Positions 21,701 to 27,700 of a stretch of 64,000 nt of DNA are shown here, piece after piece (position 1 is the first letter of the stretch; every line of letters starts with the position of its first letter). A program made the translations under genes and the position numbers. The notes under the pieces were generated by a model that ran no database searches, was not told the DNA's origin, and saw only the letters and a list, made by a program, of their open reading frames with translations. The DNA is from Tridacna crocea (Eukaryota; Mollusca; Bivalvia; Cardiida; Cardiidae). The stretch spans positions 54,199,159 to 54,263,158 of the forward strand of contig OX031059.1 in the NCBI GenBank assembly GCA_943736015.1. Reading direction: 5' to 3'.

Positions 21701-24700
21701 GGTCCAAATTGAAAGCATTTGCAGACGACAATTTCAGTGTGGCTCAGATGGCTGAATTTGTACTTGATAAGAATAGAAAACATTGTGGGAAAAGGAGAAA
21801 ATGCTGGTTACCAGCATTTTCTCCTTTTTCCACAATGTTTTCAAAAGGCTTCTTTTTCAGGGTCGTTAAAAGTCGGGATTATGTAGTAAAAAGTTAACAC
21901 TCCCTCCCTAATAGTAGCGCTCCCCCGCAATATTACTTAGTCTGGAGGCCTACACCCAAGCTTACCCGAAAGTTGGCAACTGGAGTGACAAACTTCCAAA
22001 TGCAAGATTACTTCACTAAAGCACAGACTGATGAAATTTATTGTTGACATAATTATATCTTATAAATAAACTTACCAGTGTGGCATTGACATAATTCTGA
22101 TTAAAAGTACTTCACAACTTGATATCATAACTATCCGAATATACATATACTTCCAGTACCATTATAAACTTCCTGTAACACAAAATTTGTTAACTTAGTT
22201 AAATAAAAGAGAATGAGAAATATATATATAAATTGTGAATGCTATTTCATGTCTACATGAATCATTATAAGCATTAAAATAGATACATTAATTCTGCATT
22301 AATAAAATGGGTCATTCAAATGGCAATCAGTTGGAACATGGCTCTAGCCAAAACCTGGATCAAAGTACAATAATTACTCAACATGATGGCACTGAAATTT
22401 CAGGAAATTGGCTATGAAATAAGGGAGCCTTGTTTGTGTTTTGTATGGTGCCCCCGCACATTGATTAGGTGAAATACAGTATTTGCTGTGTCATAGTTAG
22501 TTGTTTCTTCCTTTTTTTCTCCAACATTGTGCATGATGCTGTTTTGATGAGGGTTTTGTGGGAAAGCAGTCAATAGCTATGAAAGAGTGTTGTGTGAAGT
22601 AAAATTAATCCATACAGTGCCAAATAAACTTAAAAGACCTTGAAAATCTAGAAATAAGACCCTATGAAATGTAATTTTGATGTCAATTTTGTCTAGAATG
22701 CCTCAGCAAAGGGAACTGTACATCAGACTGCATTTTTTGTGCAGTCTGATCTTGATCTACACTAGCAGCAGACACAACAATAGTTGTGAAAGGGGATTTA
22801 AAGGTATTCCAGGAACACATAGATTTGTCCTGTAGTGGCCATGATATGCCTAGAATTATGGTGAAAGCGTTAACTATTTACCAGACGACAAAATTGTAGA
22901 CTGTTCCAAATTGAAAGCATTTGCAGACGAGAAAATTAAAGTGATTCAAAAATTGAAATGTGTTTTGGGAAAGGTAGAAAACATCGTCGGAAAAGGAGAA
23001 AATGCTGGTTACCAGCATTTTCTCCTTTTCCTACGATGTTTTCAAAAGGCTTCTTTCTGAGGGTCGTTAAAAGTAGGGATTGTGTGGTAAAGAGTTACAG
23101 AGATCCAAACAATCAGATAAACGCGCCCATTATGTCAACTTAGGTGGTGTGCAGTGCATTTGTCCAGTAGCAAGTTCAACTACATTTGTTTCATACCTTC
23201 TGGTAGGATATTGAGAAATAGCAGTGAAAATATTTTTCGAACTTACACTGGTACAACCAGTGAAAATATAGATTTTCACGTTCTTGTTGCCTAGATAAGT
23301 TGCGCATGCCTAACAACCAGATGGGAAATATGACGTCATATACCTTACATTTCTCGCGCTTGACGTAATATTGTAATGCGTTGCTATGCGGGAGGGGTAC
23401 GCCACGGGGAATAACGGAAAAGAACTGTACTGGATTTTGATCAAGCTCCTCCCAGAAAGGGTTAAAAGCATGAAATAAATAGAATATTACGTCATATACC
23501 TTACATTTCTCGCGCTTGACGTAATATTGTAATGCGTTGCTATGTGGGAGGGGTACGCCACGGGGAATAACGGAAAAGAACTACTGGATTTTGATAAAGC
23601 TCCTCCCAGAAAGGGTTAAAAGCATGAAATAAATAGAATATTAAATTTTTTTTTTTTTCTTTTGTGAACACCATCGGTAATATTTTCAAGAGTGGCTGTG
23701 CCACTCGTGAAAATATTACCGATGGTGTCCACTCGATGAAATAAATTTCGATCTTTCTCCGAAAAAAACAAATATCCTCCATGTATTTTCTTACAGGTAA
23801 ACCATACCAGTACCAAACAGTGTTACAGCAGACAGACCCTGAAGGGTTTTTGACTCAAACTTTCAGAGAGGCATGCAGTTGGACTGCCTTTACCTTTAAC
23901 AGGGATGACTACAAGTGGAAATATGAAACTATGATATGTATGTAGAGAATTTTTTATTTCAAAATCTGTATCTTTATGAGAATTTGAACATTAACCCTTA
24001 GAGTATGCAAAAAACATTTACATACTACATGTACATATTAGAGCTTTATGAGAGTAACTTCGGAGGAGTTATTGACCAGAATGTCACAAGCAAAATGGAC
24101 AATTATTGATCAATTTACCTTGTCTCAGGGGTTTTTGAGCTTCGTATATTGTATATTCTTTCTGTTGTTATTGTTTCACTGTTGAACAAAATTAAGACAT
24201 TTCTAAGGTATCTCAAATAGACCCTAAATAACAACAAGGATGAAGCTTTTTCTTATTTGTATATGACACCTTTTGATAGCATAGAAAACATTGTGACTAA
24301 AGGTGAAATTGCTCGTCACGAGCAATTTCACCTTTTGCCACAATGTTTTTTTAAAAGGCTCCTACAAGCAATGCGTAGAAATGAGTATCTATGGAGTAAA
24401 GGGTTAAACCTCTAAATCTACTAGGGGACAACATGCTAGACTTGTACATTTTGATAGCACTTAAAGACTACATAATTATGAGCACCACTCTGGCAAAATG
24501 GGGCTTAATGCATCTCTTTGATACATGATAGCATTCAAGCCATCACACAATTATGGATCTATAATACATATGACAACCAACTTAATCTTTAGGTAGACTG
24601 TTCCTTGGACATATAGAAAATTGACTAATTGCAAAAAGTTTTGACCCGGTCAGCCGGTCAGATATCCTTGGTCCAGGTTGTGATAATTGGCAAATAACTT

Positions 24701-27700
24701 CATAAACCCTTGATAAACATGGTCAACTGTTTTAGCTTCCCACATCACAGAGAAATTTCTGTTCACATTTTTAAGAATCAATCATCAAGGGTGATTCATC
24801 TAAGTTATAAAAATTTGTTTCATAATTTCTTTGAGTAAAATCAGTTTGAACTTCACCCTTTACCAGACAACGAAGTTCTAGACTTGTCCAAATTGAAAGC
24901 ACAATGCAGACAAGAAACTTGAAAGGGTAGAAAACAATGTGGGAAGATGATAAAATGCTAGTTACATATCAGCATTAATACTTTTTTTCTGGAGTAGTCT
25001 TTCTTAAAATCATTTAACTCTTTACCAAACAACAAAATTTTAGAATGGTCCAAATTGAAAGTATTTGCAGACGACAAACTAAACATAAATCAAAAAAGGA
25101 AATTCAATTTTTGAAGGGTAGAAAACATTGTGGGAAAAGGAGAAAATGCTGGTTACCAGCATTTTCTCTTTTTCCTACAGTGTTTTCAAAAGCTTTCTGT
25201 TTCAGGGTCATTGAATGTAGGGATTGTGTGGAAAAGAGTTAAACTCATTATCAGTATTTTCTATTGTAGAACTTGGTTAGAGTATTATGTTAAGTTTTAT
25301 GAAGTTCTGCTATATTTGTGTAGAATCTGTAATGTTTCTTTTTCTTTTGAAATTCTATATAGTGAACCCACCCTCTCCAGTACCATGCCCAATTGCTGGA
25401 CGATATAGTTTCACACAGTATCCCGCCTCAGACTACGAAAAGTATCAGACTCGAATCCGTGGTGTGACCGACAGGCCAAGAGTGCAAATTGCCTGCCGTA
25501 ACTGGGTGACAGAGTTCAAATCCTGCAGTGACACAATGACAAGAATACAGATAGACGCAGAGTACTGTGAATCTGTTGATTACAGGGGTCGACCTATAGG
25601 AGAATATGGTATGTTTCGTAATTTAAACTTGGTAGCAACAAGATTAGGATACTTGTAGATTGATTACTTTGCCATGTGTTGACAAATTTTCCTGTCTTGC
25701 AGCAGACTGGACAAACCCAGTAGATCAGTTCTTAGTATAAAGGGTTAGTAATCAAGGGTCTGGAAGTTCTGATCTTAGCTGCACTTGCCAAACTCTTTTT
25801 CTAGATTTTATAATAGTTATTGCAACAGAATTTACTAATTTCTCAGTTCTGATCATTGTTTGGTCTTGGTTTACCTGGGAAATCAGACATTAGCTTAGAT
25901 AGAATGTTATGCTAGGATATTGTGAAGAATCGTTGGATAGTTGCTCAGGATATAGTGATAAAACCTCCTTGAAGGGTCATCAATCATGTACAAGAGTTAT
26001 GCTTTATTACATGAATAAATTTATGTCATTGTCAAGATTATAATCTGTAAATATCTATGTCATCAAGTTAGAAATTTTAATCTTTTCTGCACAAAACTAG
26101 AATTTCAATCCAGGGTCTAGGCAGATTTAAGATCTCCCAAGGTTCCAATCTGGCATACAACATAATGATATGACAGGAGAAATTACACATTAAAAGAACA
26201 AGTTTTTATCAGTCATGAGTAACTTGCTACCTCCTATTTCTTATTTCTTGTGGTGTTTAACCCTTTACCAAACAATCCCGACTTTTAACGACCCTGTGAA
26301 AGAAACCTTTTGAAAACATTGTGGGAAAAGGAGAAAATGCTGGTTACCAGCATTTTCTCCTTTACCCACAATGTTTTCTACTCTTCCCTAGGCATATTTC
26401 AATTTTTCATTCACATTTATATTGATGTCTGCAAATGCTTTCAATTTGGACCAGTCTTAAATTTTCTTGCGTGGTAAAGGGTTAAGCTAACTTCAACAGT
26501 CTTCTGATGCAGTTCATGTCGAAAGTAAATGAGATTTAAAAGAATTTTTTTTATTTGTAGATGAGCCGGACAATATCTTGACATGCGTTGGTTTCTGGAT
26601 GGAAGACATGAAATCTTATCTTGTTACCTGGGATGAAGAAGATGCTGTTTCAAGCTACAGATGCTGGGTACACTTCTTTTGAGATTACCCCTCTATGAAA
26701 CAGTTCCAAGTTTTAAGGACCTTTAAAGAGAAATACTAGTGAAAACATTGTTAGAAAAAGGAAAAAAAGCTGGTATTCCCACATGGCAAAATTTTAGACT
26801 TATTCAAATTGAAAGCATTTGTAGATAACAAGTTCACGGTGGCTCAAACGACTCAATTTTCCTTTGATAGGATAGAAAACATTGTGGGAAGAGGAGACTA
26901 GCTGGTTACCAGCATTTTCTCTTTATCCGAAAATGTTATCAAAAGGCTTCCTTTTCCAGGGTTGTGAAAAGTCGTCATTGTGTGGTAAAGGGTTAAAAGC
27001 AAAAGTTTTGATATGAATGTGGCCAGATTTATAAAGAAGACCATCATAGGTCCAAGATCAGATCAAGCATTATGCATAGATTAAACGTTATCCACGCTAA
27101 TGTAATAAATGCAACCATTGTTATGATAGGGTTTTTGATATTATTGTTAAGTCTAAATAAGACAATAAGTAACAATGTTTTTAACAATTTTTGAACTTTG
27201 CACTTGTCCATAATGTTACAGCAAAGAGGACTATGTAGATCACAGTTTATACTGCACATTTTGTGCAGTCTGATCTTTGTCTACACTGGTCACAAGGTCA
27301 ACTATACATTCGACTCTCATTATGTCGAAATTGCTTATCTTAAAAACTCCTTATATGTCAAAGTCAAAGTAACGTCTGAACTTTAAGCCTCTTTATGTTA
27401 TACTAGTATTTATTTCAGTTTTTATCTCGAACCCATTGCATTCCAAAACCTGTTATGTCGAAGTAATTTAGAGAGCAATTTTGTACATCAGGTCATATTT
27501 TCGTCCCATATTTATATCCATTATTGTTTGTAGATAATAGGGTGCCAAATTCACACAACACTACATTATCATGATTGATTCAATAGATATATCAGATTAT
27601 AAAAGGTGCGAATAAGTTTGTAGCAGCGGTTAATGTAAGACTTTCACTTCTCGAAAAATACGCTGAACGGTGAGGCTTGTTAGTTTGTCTCTCTTGGTTA

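Larger units (their letters stand above)
21898..22869. other. Intron 9 central part
   Basis: Mostly unassigned AT-rich sequence. It holds a SINE tail (22500-22605) and a P56 palindrome (22716-22765), listed separately. Confidence 0.4.

Noticed and set aside
25130-25242. Many short open frames across the window sharing GKGENAGNQHFLLFPQC-like peptides
   Set aside because: They are translations of the TFB hairpin in various frames; both strands give similar peptides because the DNA is palindromic. No start context or codon conservation suggests genes.
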